Source of the DNA: an uncultured Planctomycetota bacterium
GTDB taxonomy: Bacteria > Planctomycetota > Phycisphaerae > UBA1845 > Fen-1342
NCBI GenBank assembly: GCA_900696525.1
Contig: CAADGL010000012.1
Span: 62,001 to 126,000 of the forward strand
DNA: 64,000 bases
Direction of reading: 5' to 3'
Part shown: in pieces, positions 42,349 to 52,666 of the stretch
Position numbering within the stretch: position 1 is the stretch's first letter
Layout: each line of letters begins with the position of its first letter
The notes under the pieces: model-generated
The model's database searches: none
The model's input: only the letters and a program-made list of their open reading frames with translations
What the model was told of the DNA's origin: nothing
Position numbers and translations under genes: made by a program

Positions 42349-44505
42349 TCACGGCGCGCCGGCGCTCGCGGCTCGGACGATCGGCCCCCACAGGCGCTGG
42401 TGCAGCTCGGCGGCGGACGCCCCCTGCAACTCCACCGCGCTGATGAAGCCGCGCCCGGCGCGGCCGAGGTGCGCCGCGGCAGTCGTCAGGCTGTCGGCGA
42501 CGCCGCGCGGGACAAAGGCGGGCGCCGGATGCCGCGCCGCGCGGTCGAGCGCCCAGGCGCGGACGCGGGCGGTCTCGGCGACGTCGCGGCGAAGCGATTC
42601 GAGCGCGAGGCCGGCGGCGCCGATGACGACGGCGGTGCGCACATGCGGATCGTCGCCGAGCACGAGCAGCCCGTTCATGAGTTCGCGCGCCTGGCGGAGA
42701 CGTTCGCAACGATGGATCAGCGCCTCGACGGCGACCCGCAGGTCTTCGTCCTGCGGCAACGGCCATTGCCCCGCCGCGTCGAGCGCTGCGGCTTCGAGCG
42801 AGACCGCGCCGGACAGGACGGCGCGGCGCAGCGCGAGGCGGCGCTCGTATTCGACGGGGGAGACGCGCCCGGCGCACGGACCGGCACATGCGCCGGCGAA
42901 GTACCGCTCGCACAACTGCGCGCCGCCGGCCAGCCGCGGGGCCGTTGCCTCCTGCGGGCACAGAGCCGTGCCGATCCACGAGGCCAGGGTTTCGATCGCG
43001 TCGCGCGCCTGCCAGCGGCTTCGAAACGGACCGTGGCACGCTGCGCCGCCGCCGGCGTCCTCGCAGATGTCGAGCTGGCCAAAGGCGCGGCCGGATTCCA
43101 CCACGTAGCAGTAGCGCCGCCAGTGGCGCATCTGCTGGTTGAATGGCGGCCGAAGGCGGCGCACGAGCTCGGCCTCCACCAGCAGGGCTTCGAGCTCGTG
43201 CGCCGCGGGGCGCATCTGCATGCGCGCCACCTGCGCCGTCCACGCCGCGGTGCTCGTCGGCCGGCTGCGCAGGTGCGCGCGGACGCGGGCCCGGACGTTG
43301 AGCGCCTTGCCGACGTACAGCAGGCGGCCGCCGTCGTCGAGCAACGCATAGGTGCCACACGACGCCGGAAGCTCGCCGACGCGCTCGCGCGTTACGGCGA
43401 CGGCGACCGGCGGCGGCGCGTCCAGCACCGAGAAGACCCCGCCCGGCGAATCGGTCAGCCCGGGACTGCGCCGAAGCTCGTCGGCCTCGCGCTCGGGCAC
43501 CCACTCGACGCCGTTCCACGACGTGTGGACCATCAGGTCGGGGCGCATGCGCGCGATGCGCCCCGCCAGGCGGACGTCTCGCAGGGCGTGGCGCGTGACC
43601 TGGCCGGTGAGCCGCAGCGCGACGACCGCGCCGTGCGGCGCCGCCGCGAGCCGCTCGTGCACCGCCTGCGGCAGCGTGCGGGCGGTGTGGCCGCCCACGT
43701 CGATGGCGACGTTGCACATCGGCCGCACCTCGTGCTCGATGAAGCGCGGGTCTGCGCGGCCGTCGGCGAAGGTGACCAGCACGCAGCCCTTCGGCTCGTC
43801 GATCTCCGCGAAGCTGATGCGGTCGGGCGAGCCGGCGTAGACGACCGGCGGGCCCCCGGGCAACCCGCCGCGCAGCACCTGGTGACGATGGACGTGGCCG
43901 GCGGCGACGTAGTGGAACTCGCCGGGTACGGCCTCGGCGTCGATCACGTCGTCGCCGCCGCGGAAGACATAGTCCGCCGGTCCGCAGCGTGCCCCGCGGA
44001 ACGTCTGGTGCACGGCGAGGATGTGCACCTCGGCGCGGGTCCGTGACCAGCCGGTGGCCCGGAGGTTGTCGTCAAACTGGGCGGCGGCGCCGCGACGCAC
44101 GCAGGGAAAGCCTGACACCGCGACGCGCACGCCGCGGCAGTTCAGCAGCACGGTTCGAGGCTCCGCCATGATGTGGATGTTCTCATGCGCAAGCCACAGA
44201 CACGCCGGCAGCGCCGAGCGCTCGTGATTGCCCGGAACGATCACGACCGGCACGCCCTCCTGCGCCAGTCGCAACAGCGGCTGGCAGGCCTCGGCGACGT
44301 GCGCCTGCGTCGGTCGCGGATGGTCGAACAGGTCGCCGGCGTGGATCACGAGGTCGACGTTGTGCTCTCGGGCGCGCTCGACCACGCGCTGGTACGCCCG
44401 CGCGAAATCATCGCCGCGATACGGCCGCGCGTCGCGCGCCGGCCTTCGGCGCGGCCAGCCGGCTCCGATGTGCGTGTCCGCGATGTGCAGCAGCCGCACG
44501 GCCAT
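42349..44505 (-). CDS. SbcD/Mre11-type nuclease fused to a UvrC/Cho-type GIY-YIG endonuclease
   Basis: A single 718-residue frame joins two DNA-repair nuclease families. Residues 1-330 are an SbcD/Mre11-like calcineurin phosphoesterase with all metal motifs: D10-x-H12 (IADTHIGAGW), GDLFD (D58), GNHE (92-95), H166 and GHVHRH (204-206). Residues about 380-560 match the nuclease part of UvrC or Cho: GTYALL...LLYVGKALNVRARVRAHL with the GIY-YIG core (G384-Y386 and Y397-G399), catalytic-type E444 in LLVEAELVRR, FNQQMRHWRRYCYV, and C516, C532, C540 and C544 with the x7 and x3 spacing of the UvrC [4Fe-4S] cysteines. Residues 560-718 are helical and unassigned. AAGGAG lies eight bases before the ATG. 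The C-terminus overlaps a GGCGCTCGCGGCTCG repeat-like stretch. No SbcC partner is adjacent. Confidence 0.9.
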   Translation of the reverse strand: MAVRLLHIADTHIGAGWPRRRPARDARPYRGDDFARAYQRVVERAREHNVDLVIHAGDLFDHPRPTQAHVAEACQPLLRLAQEGVPVVIVPGNHERSALPACLWLAHENIHIMAEPRTVLLNCRGVRVAVSGFPCVRRGAAAQFDDNLRATGWSRTRAEVHILAVHQTFRGARCGPADYVFRGGDDVIDAEAVPGEFHYVAAGHVHRHQVLRGGLPGGPPVVYAGSPDRISFAEIDEPKGCVLVTFADGRADPRFIEHEVRPMCNVAIDVGGHTARTLPQAVHERLAAAPHGAVVALRLTGQVTRHALRDVRLAGRIARMRPDLMVHTSWNGVEWVPEREADELRRSPGLTDSPGGVFSVLDAPPPVAVAVTRERVGELPASCGTYALLDDGGRLLYVGKALNVRARVRAHLRSRPTSTAAWTAQVARMQMRPAAHELEALLVEAELVRRLRPPFNQQMRHWRRYCYVVESGRAFGQLDICEDAGGGAACHGPFRSRWQARDAIETLASWIGTALCPQEATAPRLAGGAQLCERYFAGACAGPCAGRVSPVEYERRLALRRAVLSGAVSLEAAALDAAGQWPLPQDEDLRVAVEALIHRCERLRQARELMNGLLVLGDDPHVRTAVVIGAAGLALESLRRDVAETARVRAWALDRAARHPAPAFVPRGVADSLTTAAAHLGRAGRGFISAVELQGASAAELHQRLWGPIVRAASAGAP

Positions 44506-44962
44506 CGGCCCGGCTCCTTCGAGTCGATTCGGCCATTGTTAGGTGCGGCGCGCGGCGCGTCAATTCCGCCCCTGGGCCCATCGTCACCCATGCCGACCCG
44601 TACTGACGCGGCAAGGCCGGCGCGGCGGCCGCGCTCGTCCAGCCCCGCAGCCAGATGAGCACGGCGTAGCGCGCCCGCAGCCGGCCGCGCCAGTAGGCCG
44701 GCGGCGCAAGAATCCGCGCCCCGTAGCGGCGGCGCAGGCCGCGCACATCCGCGGGCCGCAGCCCCGCCAACTGCAAGACGCGCTGGACGGTGGCGCGGCC
44801 GATCCACGGGCCGCCGCTGAGCTTGAAATACACCCGATCGCCGGCGCGAACGCAGTCGAAGGGGGGCCGGCGGCGGCGCATCAGGCGCGATTCGAGACGT
44901 TTCGTGCCGGCGACCAGGGCGTCGGCGACTCGCGGGCACACGATGGCGGCGTGACAGGGCAA
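44408..44962 (-). CDS. ASCH/PUA-like domain protein
   Basis: Residues 1-110 of this 184-residue frame look like an ASCH-type beta-barrel: HAAIVCPRVADALVAGTKRLESRL, then PPFDCVRAGDRVYFKLSGGPWIGRATVQRV and a tail AYWRGRLRARYAVLIWLRG. ASCH domains bind RNA or modified nucleotides. The TTG start at 44962 is supported by GGAG seven bases upstream. The last 75 residues are low-complexity, and the last 98 bases overlap the SbcD-UvrC fusion gene in another frame; this suggests coupling, or a frameshift near the end that hides an earlier stop. It lies 81 bases after the STAS/HATPase cassette in the same direction. Confidence 0.65.
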   Translation of the reverse strand: MPCHAAIVCPRVADALVAGTKRLESRLMRRRRPPFDCVRAGDRVYFKLSGGPWIGRATVQRVLQLAGLRPADVRGLRRRYGARILAPPAYWRGRLRARYAVLIWLRGWTSAAAAPALPRQYGSAWVTMGPGAELTRRAPHLTMAESTRRSRADGRAAAAHRGHAHRSRLAAPKAGARRAAVSRR

Positions 44963-45043
44963 AATCCGTCTCCGGAAGCTCCGACGGACGGAAGCGGTCC
45001 GAACTATGACTCGAAATCGGCTATCCGCGAACCGGGGAAACGC

Positions 45044-45454
45044 CTAGTTGGGCCTTTCGAAGCCGTCGAGGGCGGCCGCGATGGTCTGCCGAACGGGGAT
45101 CAGGTCGCACAGGCGCGTCAACTCCAGCAGGCGGGCGATCGGGGCCCGTGGCGCAACGATCTGCACGCTGCCGCGCAGAGCCTTGGCCCGGCGGTGGGCG
45201 GCGACGATGGCCGAAATGCCGATCGAGCTGATGAACTCGAGTTCGGCCAGGTCGAGGATGAGGTGCGGCGTCTCGGGGCAGACGAGGTCCGGCAGGCCGG
45301 CGCCGAAGGCGTCGGCGGTCTCCAGCTCAATGGAGCCGCCCAGGGCGACGACGCGCGCCCGGCCGACCTCGCGGACGACGGCCCTCAGGGCGTCGCCGAA
45401 GACGATCGACCGGCTGCGGGCGGCGGCGCCTTTGGATTTCTCTTGAGCATCCAT
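45044..45454 (-). CDS. STAS-domain anti-sigma factor antagonist
   Basis: A 136-residue STAS protein, the SpoIIAA/RsbV type. The phosphorylation loop is visible as DLAELEFISSIGISAIVAAHRR, with a Ser-Ser pair where the kinase would act. The 20-residue N-terminal extension is Lys/Ala-rich. When unphosphorylated such proteins bind the anti-sigma kinase and free a sigma factor. The gene overlaps by 70 bases the HATPase gene upstream, strong evidence that they form one unit. Confidence 0.88.
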   Translation of the reverse strand: MDAQEKSKGAAARSRSIVFGDALRAVVREVGRARVVALGGSIELETADAFGAGLPDLVCPETPHLILDLAELEFISSIGISAIVAAHRRAKALRGSVQIVAPRAPIARLLELTRLCDLIPVRQTIAAALDGFERPN

Positions 45455-45864
45455 ACTTCGTTGCCCGTGCTGTTGAAGCAGACGCTGGTCATGTACGCGT
45501 GCATGAGCATGATGCCGCGTCCGTTCGGCCGTTCGAGGTTCTCGTCGCGCGTGCAGTCCGGAACGTCGCTGGGGCAGAACCCGGGGCCCTGATCGCGCAC
45601 CATGATGACGGCCCTGGCCGGGTCGATGTGGAAGCGCACCAGCACCCGCTTGGACCCGTCGTTCTGATTGCCGTGCTTGACGGCGTTGGTCAGGGCTTCT
45701 TCGAGCGCCAGCTTGACGGCAAAAATGGTGTCGGCGTCGTACTGGCAGCGTTGGAGTTGATCGAGGATGCGGTCTTCCGGGGCCTTGGCGCTGCGCAGGT
45801 CGTTCGGGATGGCGATCTCGGCCATGTCGGCATCGCTAACGCCGAACTCTTTCGGGGCTTTCAT
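45385..45864 (-). CDS. Anti-sigma regulatory serine/threonine kinase (RsbW/SpoIIAB-like HATPase)
   Basis: A 159-residue GHKL-fold protein. The N-box is VKLALEEALTNAVKHGN with the Mg-binding Asn, the G1 box is VMVRDQGPGF-like (IMVRDQGPGFCPSDVP), and the G2 box is RGIMLMHAYM. These place it in the HATPase_c_2 anti-sigma class that binds a sigma factor and phosphorylates a STAS partner. An internal ATG at 45825 would remove 13 residues. It lies between two STAS genes, so both antagonists could be its substrates. No sigma factor gene is in the window. Confidence 0.9.
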   Translation of the reverse strand: MKAPKEFGVSDADMAEIAIPNDLRSAKAPEDRILDQLQRCQYDADTIFAVKLALEEALTNAVKHGNQNDGSKRVLVRFHIDPARAVIMVRDQGPGFCPSDVPDCTRDENLERPNGRGIMLMHAYMTSVCFNSTGNEVWMLKRNPKAPPPAAGRSSSATP

Positions 45865-45920
45865 CGTGGCAAAACCAGAAGGCGGCGACCTGCCCGTCGC
45901 ACCCGAGGCCGGCCGCGCGG

Positions 45921-46277
45921 CTAGAAGGTGGCCATGGCCTGCTGGGCCGTCTCGTGAATGTCAAACACGCGGTTCAACCGGGTGATCTTGAACACCTCGA
46001 AGATCTGCCGGTTGATGTCGGAGAGCTTCAGCGACCCGTCCTGCTCCTTGATGCGCTTGTTCAGCGTGATCAGCATGCCCAGCGCCGCCGAGGACAGGTG
46101 ATCGACGTTCTTGAAGTTCAGCAGCAGCTTGATCCCTGGTTCTCCCCCCACGAGGCGATCCAGCTCCTCGCCGATCTCCTGGATCGAAAGCTCCTCGAGG
46201 ATCTTGCGGTCGGCAAACTCCACCACCGACACGCCGTCCGCTCGTTTGATGCGCAGATGCGACGACGGCTGCTCCAT
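45921..46277 (-). CDS. STAS-domain anti-sigma factor antagonist
   Basis: A compact 118-residue STAS protein. The segment GVSVVEFADRKILEE is the first strand-helix unit, and LLLNFKNVDHLSSAALGMLITLNKRIKE holds the Ser-Ser phosphorylation site. Then LKLSDINRQIFEVFKITRLNRVFDIHET completes the family pattern. It differs in sequence from the other STAS gene, so the two may respond to separate phosphatases. GAGGAG lies eight bases before the ATG, and a strong candidate promoter is 115 bases upstream. It heads the regulatory operon. Confidence 0.93.
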   Translation of the reverse strand: MEQPSSHLRIKRADGVSVVEFADRKILEELSIQEIGEELDRLVGGEPGIKLLLNFKNVDHLSSAALGMLITLNKRIKEQDGSLKLSDINRQIFEVFKITRLNRVFDIHETAQQAMATF

Positions 46278-46392
46278 CGAACGTGCTCCTCGCCTGTCAC
46301 GGACGCCACCGCCCGCGCGGTCTCAACGCGCCCGGCGCCCGCGCGCCGGCTTGCACGCCGGCGCGCAAGGCCTGCCAGAACTTCCTATTCCG

Positions 46393-46421
46393 ATTGTCCG
46401 ACCCCCTCCGCCGAATGTCAA
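46393..46421 (-). promoter_or_regulatory. Strong candidate sigma-70 promoter for the STAS/HATPase/STAS operon
   Basis: On the minus strand a perfect TTGACA (46416-46421) and GACAAT (46393-46398) are spaced by exactly 17 bases, about 115 bases before the first STAS gene. Confidence 0.6.
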
Positions 46422-46451
46422 GGTCACGTCGCGCCGGCCGGTCGCCCCCGT

Positions 46452-46478
46452 TTGACGCCTCGACGGCTCCACGATAAA
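46452..46478 (+). promoter_or_regulatory. Candidate promoter for atpC, giving a near-leaderless mRNA
   Basis: TTGACG and GATAAA are spaced by 15 bases. The -10 ends only eight bases before the ATG at 46487, and there is no Shine-Dalgarno (AAAAAACCCCT precedes the ATG). Confidence 0.35.
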
Positions 46479-46486
46479 AAACCCCT

Positions 46487-46867
46487 ATGGCTAAAGATCA
46501 CCTGGAACTCCTCGTCATCACCCCGGAGCGCCAGGCGCTCGCCGAGCCCGCCGACTCGGTCGTCATCCCCGCCCATGACGGCGAACTCGGCGTCCTCGTC
46601 CGCCGGGCCCCGCTCATGTGCGAGCTCGACATCGGCCTGCTGCGCTACCGCCGCGGGAACGTCACGCGCCGCGTCTTCATCGACGGCGGCTTCGCCCAGG
46701 TGTTTCAGAACACCGTCACCGTCCTCACCGAGCGCGCCGTCACGCAGGATGAGGCCCCCGACGCCGTCGCCCCCGGCGCCCAGCCGCCCACCGAGGCCGA
46801 AGGACGCCGCAAGGCCGCCCGACGGCAGTCGGCGCTGCGCCGGCTCGCACGCGAGCGCAAGGACTGA
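46487..46867 (+). CDS. atpC: F-type ATP synthase epsilon subunit, isolated from other atp genes
   Basis: A 126-residue protein. Residues 1-85 form the epsilon beta-sandwich: LELLVITPERQALAEPADSVVIPAHDGELGVLVRRAPLM and VFIDGGFAQVFQNTVTVLTERAV. The C-terminal region is Pro/Ala-rich followed by a short basic helix (RRKAARRQSALRRLARER), unlike the standard two-helix hairpin. The subunit sits on the central stalk and regulates ATP hydrolysis. No other atp gene is visible on either side, whereas atpC is usually last in the atp operon. Confidence 0.88.
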   Translation: MAKDHLELLVITPERQALAEPADSVVIPAHDGELGVLVRRAPLMCELDIGLLRYRRGNVTRRVFIDGGFAQVFQNTVTVLTERAVTQDEAPDAVAPGAQPPTEAEGRRKAARRQSALRRLARERKD

Positions 46868-46887
46868 CCGTCAGATTACGATCGCCG

Positions 46888-47372
46888 TCAGATCACGACC
46901 GGCTTGCCCAGCTTCCGCCGCAGGACGGCGAACTGCCCCGTGTGCATCATCTCGTGCAGGCCGACCATGGCGAAGACCGATCCGACCGTCGGGGCGTAGC
47001 TGCGCATCGCCTCCGGCGCGGGCTGGTCGAGCTGCGCGTCAGGCAGGCGCTCCAGTGCCGCGAGCGCGGCCTCGCGCACCTGCTCCATCAGCGACAGGTA
47101 CGCCTGCTTCTCCGCGTAGCCTGCCGTGTCCGGACTCGACGCCGCGTCCCGCGAATGCCGCTCGGCGAAACCGGCGGGCAGCGGCGGCATCGAAACGCCG
47201 ACGCCGGACAGCATGTCGTGGGCGGAGCAGACCAGGTGGCCGAGCTGCCAGGCCAGGTGGTTGGCCTGCGGAACCGGGCGCATGAGCAGCTCCTGGTCGC
47301 TCAGGTCGGCGACGTACTGCTGCGTGATGAACCGGGCCGTGCCGATCGCCTCGCGAATGACCTCCTTGGCGG

Positions 47373-47376
<4 letters not shown>
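46888..47376 (-). CDS. DinB-superfamily protein
   Basis: A 162-residue four-helix-bundle protein of the DinB/YfiT type. The segment LAWQLGHLVCSAHDMLSGVG supplies the first histidine of the metal site, and GLHEMMHTGQFAVLRRKLG the other two (HxxxH). These motifs fit thiol-transferase-like members of the superfamily; the real activity is not known. The ATG at 47376 overlaps the prolyl oligopeptidase stop as ATGA, so the two genes are translationally coupled. The longer track frame from 47541 is antisense or overlapping noise. Confidence 0.85.
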
Positions 47377-49568
<2,192 letters not shown>

Positions 49569-49626
49569 GTGAACCTCCGTTCGGGCATTGTCCCCTTCTC
49601 GGGACGGGTCGGGCCAGAAACCAATG

Positions 49627-49656
49627 ATTATGGCGTGGACAGACGAAGAGCGGCAA
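49627..49656 (-). promoter_or_regulatory. Candidate sigma-70 promoter for the prolyl oligopeptidase gene
   Basis: On the minus strand TTGCCG and CATAAT are spaced by 18 bases, about 60 bases upstream of the ATG at 49568. Confidence 0.45.
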
Positions 49657-49840
49657 GCCCGTCAAGAATCGCCCGTAGCGGGGTCGGTCAGAGGTCGAGA
49701 GCCGGCCTCCGATCGGCCCTCTGAGTACAAACGCGCGCTCTTGGGCGGCGAACACCGGCTGGGGCCTGGCTTCAGAAAGCTGCCCGCGAGGGGGCGGGGC
49801 GCTGTAAACTCCTACGCTCCAGCGGAGCACGGACGGACCC

Positions 49841-52207
49841 ATGGCGCAGCCCGAGCTCGGAAACTGCCAAGACCCCGACCTTGTGCACGGCCTCGCGGAC
49901 GGCACGCTCGACGCCGCCGCCCGGCGCCGCGCCGAGCGCCTGCTGGAGCGCAGCGAGCCCTGCCGCGAGCTCTATCGCCAGTTGACCTACGGCCGGTTTC
50001 CGAGCGTGCCCAACTACACCATCATCGACCAGGTGGGCAAGGGCGGCTTCGGTGTCGTGTACAAGGCGGTGCACCACGCCAAGGAGCGCACCGAGGCGCT
50101 GAAGGTGCTGTTCAGCAAGACCCCGCTGCTGACGACATACTTCGAGAACGAAGTGCACCTGATCGCCCGGTTGCGCCACCCGAACATCGCGATCCTCTAC
50201 GAGGCGCAGTTGAGCGCGCCGCCGCTGTTCTACACGATGGAGTTCGTCGAGGGCGAGCGGCTGAACGACTACCTGAAGACGCGCGAGGTCTCGCTGGCCC
50301 ACCGCATCGAGATCATCCGCAAGGTCGCCCTGGCATTGGCCTACGCCCACGAGCAGGGCGTGGTTCACCGCGACGTCAAGCCGCAGAACATTCTCATCGA
50401 TTCCAGGAACGAGCCGCACCTGGTCGATTTCGGCATCGCCAAGCGCCTCGAGCTGCTTCAGGCCGGCCCCGCGGCCGCCGGCGCCGCCGAGGACGACGCT
50501 CCCGAAGGGCCAGTCGGCACGCTCGGCTACATCGCCCCGGAACAGGGCAAGGGCGGCGAGGTCGACGCCCGGGCCGACGTCTACTCGGTCGGGGCGCTGC
50601 TGTTTCACTGCGTCACCGGCGAGCCGGCCCGCCTGGCGCGCGACGGCCCGCGCTGCCTCCAGGTGCTGCGCGCGCGGCGCATCGGCCAGGCCGAGGACCT
50701 GGCGGCGATCATCGCCCGCTGCGTCGAGAGCGACCCCGCGCGGCGTTACCAGACCACCGCCGCCCTCGCCGCCGACCTTCAGAATTACCTCGAGGGGCGC
50801 GAGACCGCCGCCCGCAGGCTTCCGACGCTCTTCCTGCGGATCGTGCGCATCCTGGCCCTGATGATCCGCAACAAGCCCTACCAGTTGCGCTTCTCGGTGC
50901 TGGTCATGGCCGCCGTCCTGGCGGCCGCGGTCTTCTGGGGGCTCGGCGCCCGGCTCGAAACGCCGCGCCCCGAGCCGCAGCCGCGGACGGTCCTGGTCCG
51001 GTTCGACACCGAGACGGAGGAGGCGATCCGCGACGGGCGGCTCGGCGCCGACCTGCCCGGCCTGAGCTTCTACGAGCCCAAGAGCTACCGCGTCCTGCAC
51101 GGCAAGCTGCTCGAGCGGCTGGCCGCGGGCAACCCGCGCGTGATCGTCTTCGACTACATCTTCCCCGACGCCCAGCCCGAGTTCGACCCCGCCTTCGTCG
51201 AGGGGATCCGAAAGGCCGGCGCCCCCGTCGTCGTCGGCGTGCGCAGCTTCGACATCAACGGCGAGCCCGAGATCTCCGAGGCGCTGCGCGGCGTGATTCA
51301 CAGCTACGGCTCCGCGGCCAATGCGCATCCGCGGACGCACTCGACGGAGTTCGAGGTGCTGGTGGCGCTCCAGCGCGGGTTCGAGGATCTGATCCCCTCG
51401 CTGTCGCTCGCGGGCTTCGCCTGCTGGCGCTTTCCCGACTCCGACGCGCGCCTGCGGATCGAGAACCCGGAGTTCCTCGAGGTGCGCTACCTCATGCGCC
51501 GGCCGGTGCCCGGCCGGTCGCGCTGGCAGCCCCCCGACCTCGTCCCCTTGCAGCGCAAGTACACCATCGAGGGCAACGAGTCGTTCTTCTCACGCAATCT
51601 CGCGCTGTTCCGGAAAGGCGACGTCACCTACGTCCGCCGCGTCGCCGCCGACATCCGCAACCGCATCCCGTCGATCCCCTACCAGGACGTCTTCAGCGCC
51701 TCCGACGACCAGCTCCGCGCCTGGTTCGGCGGCAAAGCCGTGCTCATCGGCCAGATGCTGCCGCGGCAGGACATGCACCAGACCACCTCCGGCGCGCCCA
51801 TCTGGGGCTGCGAGGTGCAGGTCGCCGCGCTCGATTCGCTGCTGGCCACCGAGCACCGCCCGCCCGTCTCCTTCCGCGAGCTCATCCTGCGCGCCGCGGC
51901 CTGGGCCCTGATCGCCGGAATCCTCGTCACCGTCACGCCCGTGCGGCGCGTCAGGCGGCTGCGCGTCATCAGCGCCGCCTGCGGCGCCTCTTTCCTCGCC
52001 GGCCTGCTCGCCGCGGTATACACGGCGATGTGGATCACCGACCCCTGGCTCGTGCATTCGGGGCTGGCGCTGAGCACGATGCTCATCGGGGGCGGGCTGG
52101 CGTTCCTGGCCAAGGCGGTCCGCGACCGGCAGCTCCAGCTGACACCGCAAGCCATCCGATACTCCCCGACAGAAGCGGACCTGCCAAGCACGATCGTCGC
52201 CCGCTGA
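49841..52207 (+). CDS. Serine/threonine protein kinase with CHASE2 sensor domain
   Basis: A 788-residue membrane receptor kinase. Residues 1-50 form a short helical, zf-HC2-like region without the zinc cysteines. The Hanks-type kinase domain spans about 58-320: GKGGFG, K88, E104, HRDVKPQN (D178) and DFG (D196), with GTLGYIAPEQ. A membrane helix near 345-370 leads to an extracytoplasmic CHASE2 domain (about 380-660; SFYEPKSYRVLHGKLLERLAAGNPRVIVFDYIF). Three helices follow (about 680-775). The order kinase - TM - CHASE2 - 3TM is characteristic; CHASE2 is usually found with cyclases or histidine kinases. The signal is unknown. Its own promoter was not clear. Confidence 0.93.
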   Translation: MAQPELGNCQDPDLVHGLADGTLDAAARRRAERLLERSEPCRELYRQLTYGRFPSVPNYTIIDQVGKGGFGVVYKAVHHAKERTEALKVLFSKTPLLTTYFENEVHLIARLRHPNIAILYEAQLSAPPLFYTMEFVEGERLNDYLKTREVSLAHRIEIIRKVALALAYAHEQGVVHRDVKPQNILIDSRNEPHLVDFGIAKRLELLQAGPAAAGAAEDDAPEGPVGTLGYIAPEQGKGGEVDARADVYSVGALLFHCVTGEPARLARDGPRCLQVLRARRIGQAEDLAAIIARCVESDPARRYQTTAALAADLQNYLEGRETAARRLPTLFLRIVRILALMIRNKPYQLRFSVLVMAAVLAAAVFWGLGARLETPRPEPQPRTVLVRFDTETEEAIRDGRLGADLPGLSFYEPKSYRVLHGKLLERLAAGNPRVIVFDYIFPDAQPEFDPAFVEGIRKAGAPVVVGVRSFDINGEPEISEALRGVIHSYGSAANAHPRTHSTEFEVLVALQRGFEDLIPSLSLAGFACWRFPDSDARLRIENPEFLEVRYLMRRPVPGRSRWQPPDLVPLQRKYTIEGNESFFSRNLALFRKGDVTYVRRVAADIRNRIPSIPYQDVFSASDDQLRAWFGGKAVLIGQMLPRQDMHQTTSGAPIWGCEVQVAALDSLLATEHRPPVSFRELILRAAAWALIAGILVTVTPVRRVRRLRVISAACGASFLAGLLAAVYTAMWITDPWLVHSGLALSTMLIGGGLAFLAKAVRDRQLQLTPQAIRYSPTEADLPSTIVAR

Positions 52208-52254
52208 GAATGCCGCCGCCTGCTTTCCGCTTCACCTGGTACTCTGGAGGTGCT

Positions 52255-52512
52255 CTGGTGGTTGGGGTCGGCGTAGAGATCAGTCAGGTTGATGTCCGCC
52301 AGGACCGAGTTCACGGTCCAGTCAACGCGCCACGGGCCTTCGTTCGGATCGTTGGCCTCGTTGGCGCGGGTGGGGAAGTCCGCGAACAGGTCGAAGCGCA
52401 GGTCCTCGTCCGGGTGTTTGGGGTCCGGGTCGGGCGGCAGGCCGAAGTGCAGCAGGTACTCGTTCCGCGTTAGGTAGCCGGCGGCGCTGGAGGTCCACTG
52501 GACGTGGCGCAC
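52255..52512 (-). pseudogene. Decayed gene fragment, family not recognised
   Basis: On the minus strand about 86 codons with strong GC3 bias translate as a protein-like stretch (LTRNEYLLHFGLPPDPDPK, then WRVDWTVNSVLADINLTDLY). It has no credible start, and the frame runs on antisense into the kinase gene with changed composition. Upstream, similar composition continues in another frame to about 52600, as after a frameshift. It is best read as a remnant of a larger gene. The rest of the 52208-52666 gap shows nothing else. Confidence 0.45.
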
Positions 52513-52666
52513 ATGCGCGGTCTGCTCCCGGGGGCTGTTCCTCAGCAGGTGTCGGGAGCATGCGGCCCTCCTGCTTGGGATCAGGCCACCGCAGAGTGGC
52601 CAATCGCCATCAGGCTACTGGACGTTCGCACACCGAGTCAATGGAAAAAATCATCCGACGGAGAGG

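Noticed and set aside
49772-51340. 522-residue minus-strand ORF
   Set aside because: It is antisense to the kinase gene, whose catalytic motifs are intact.
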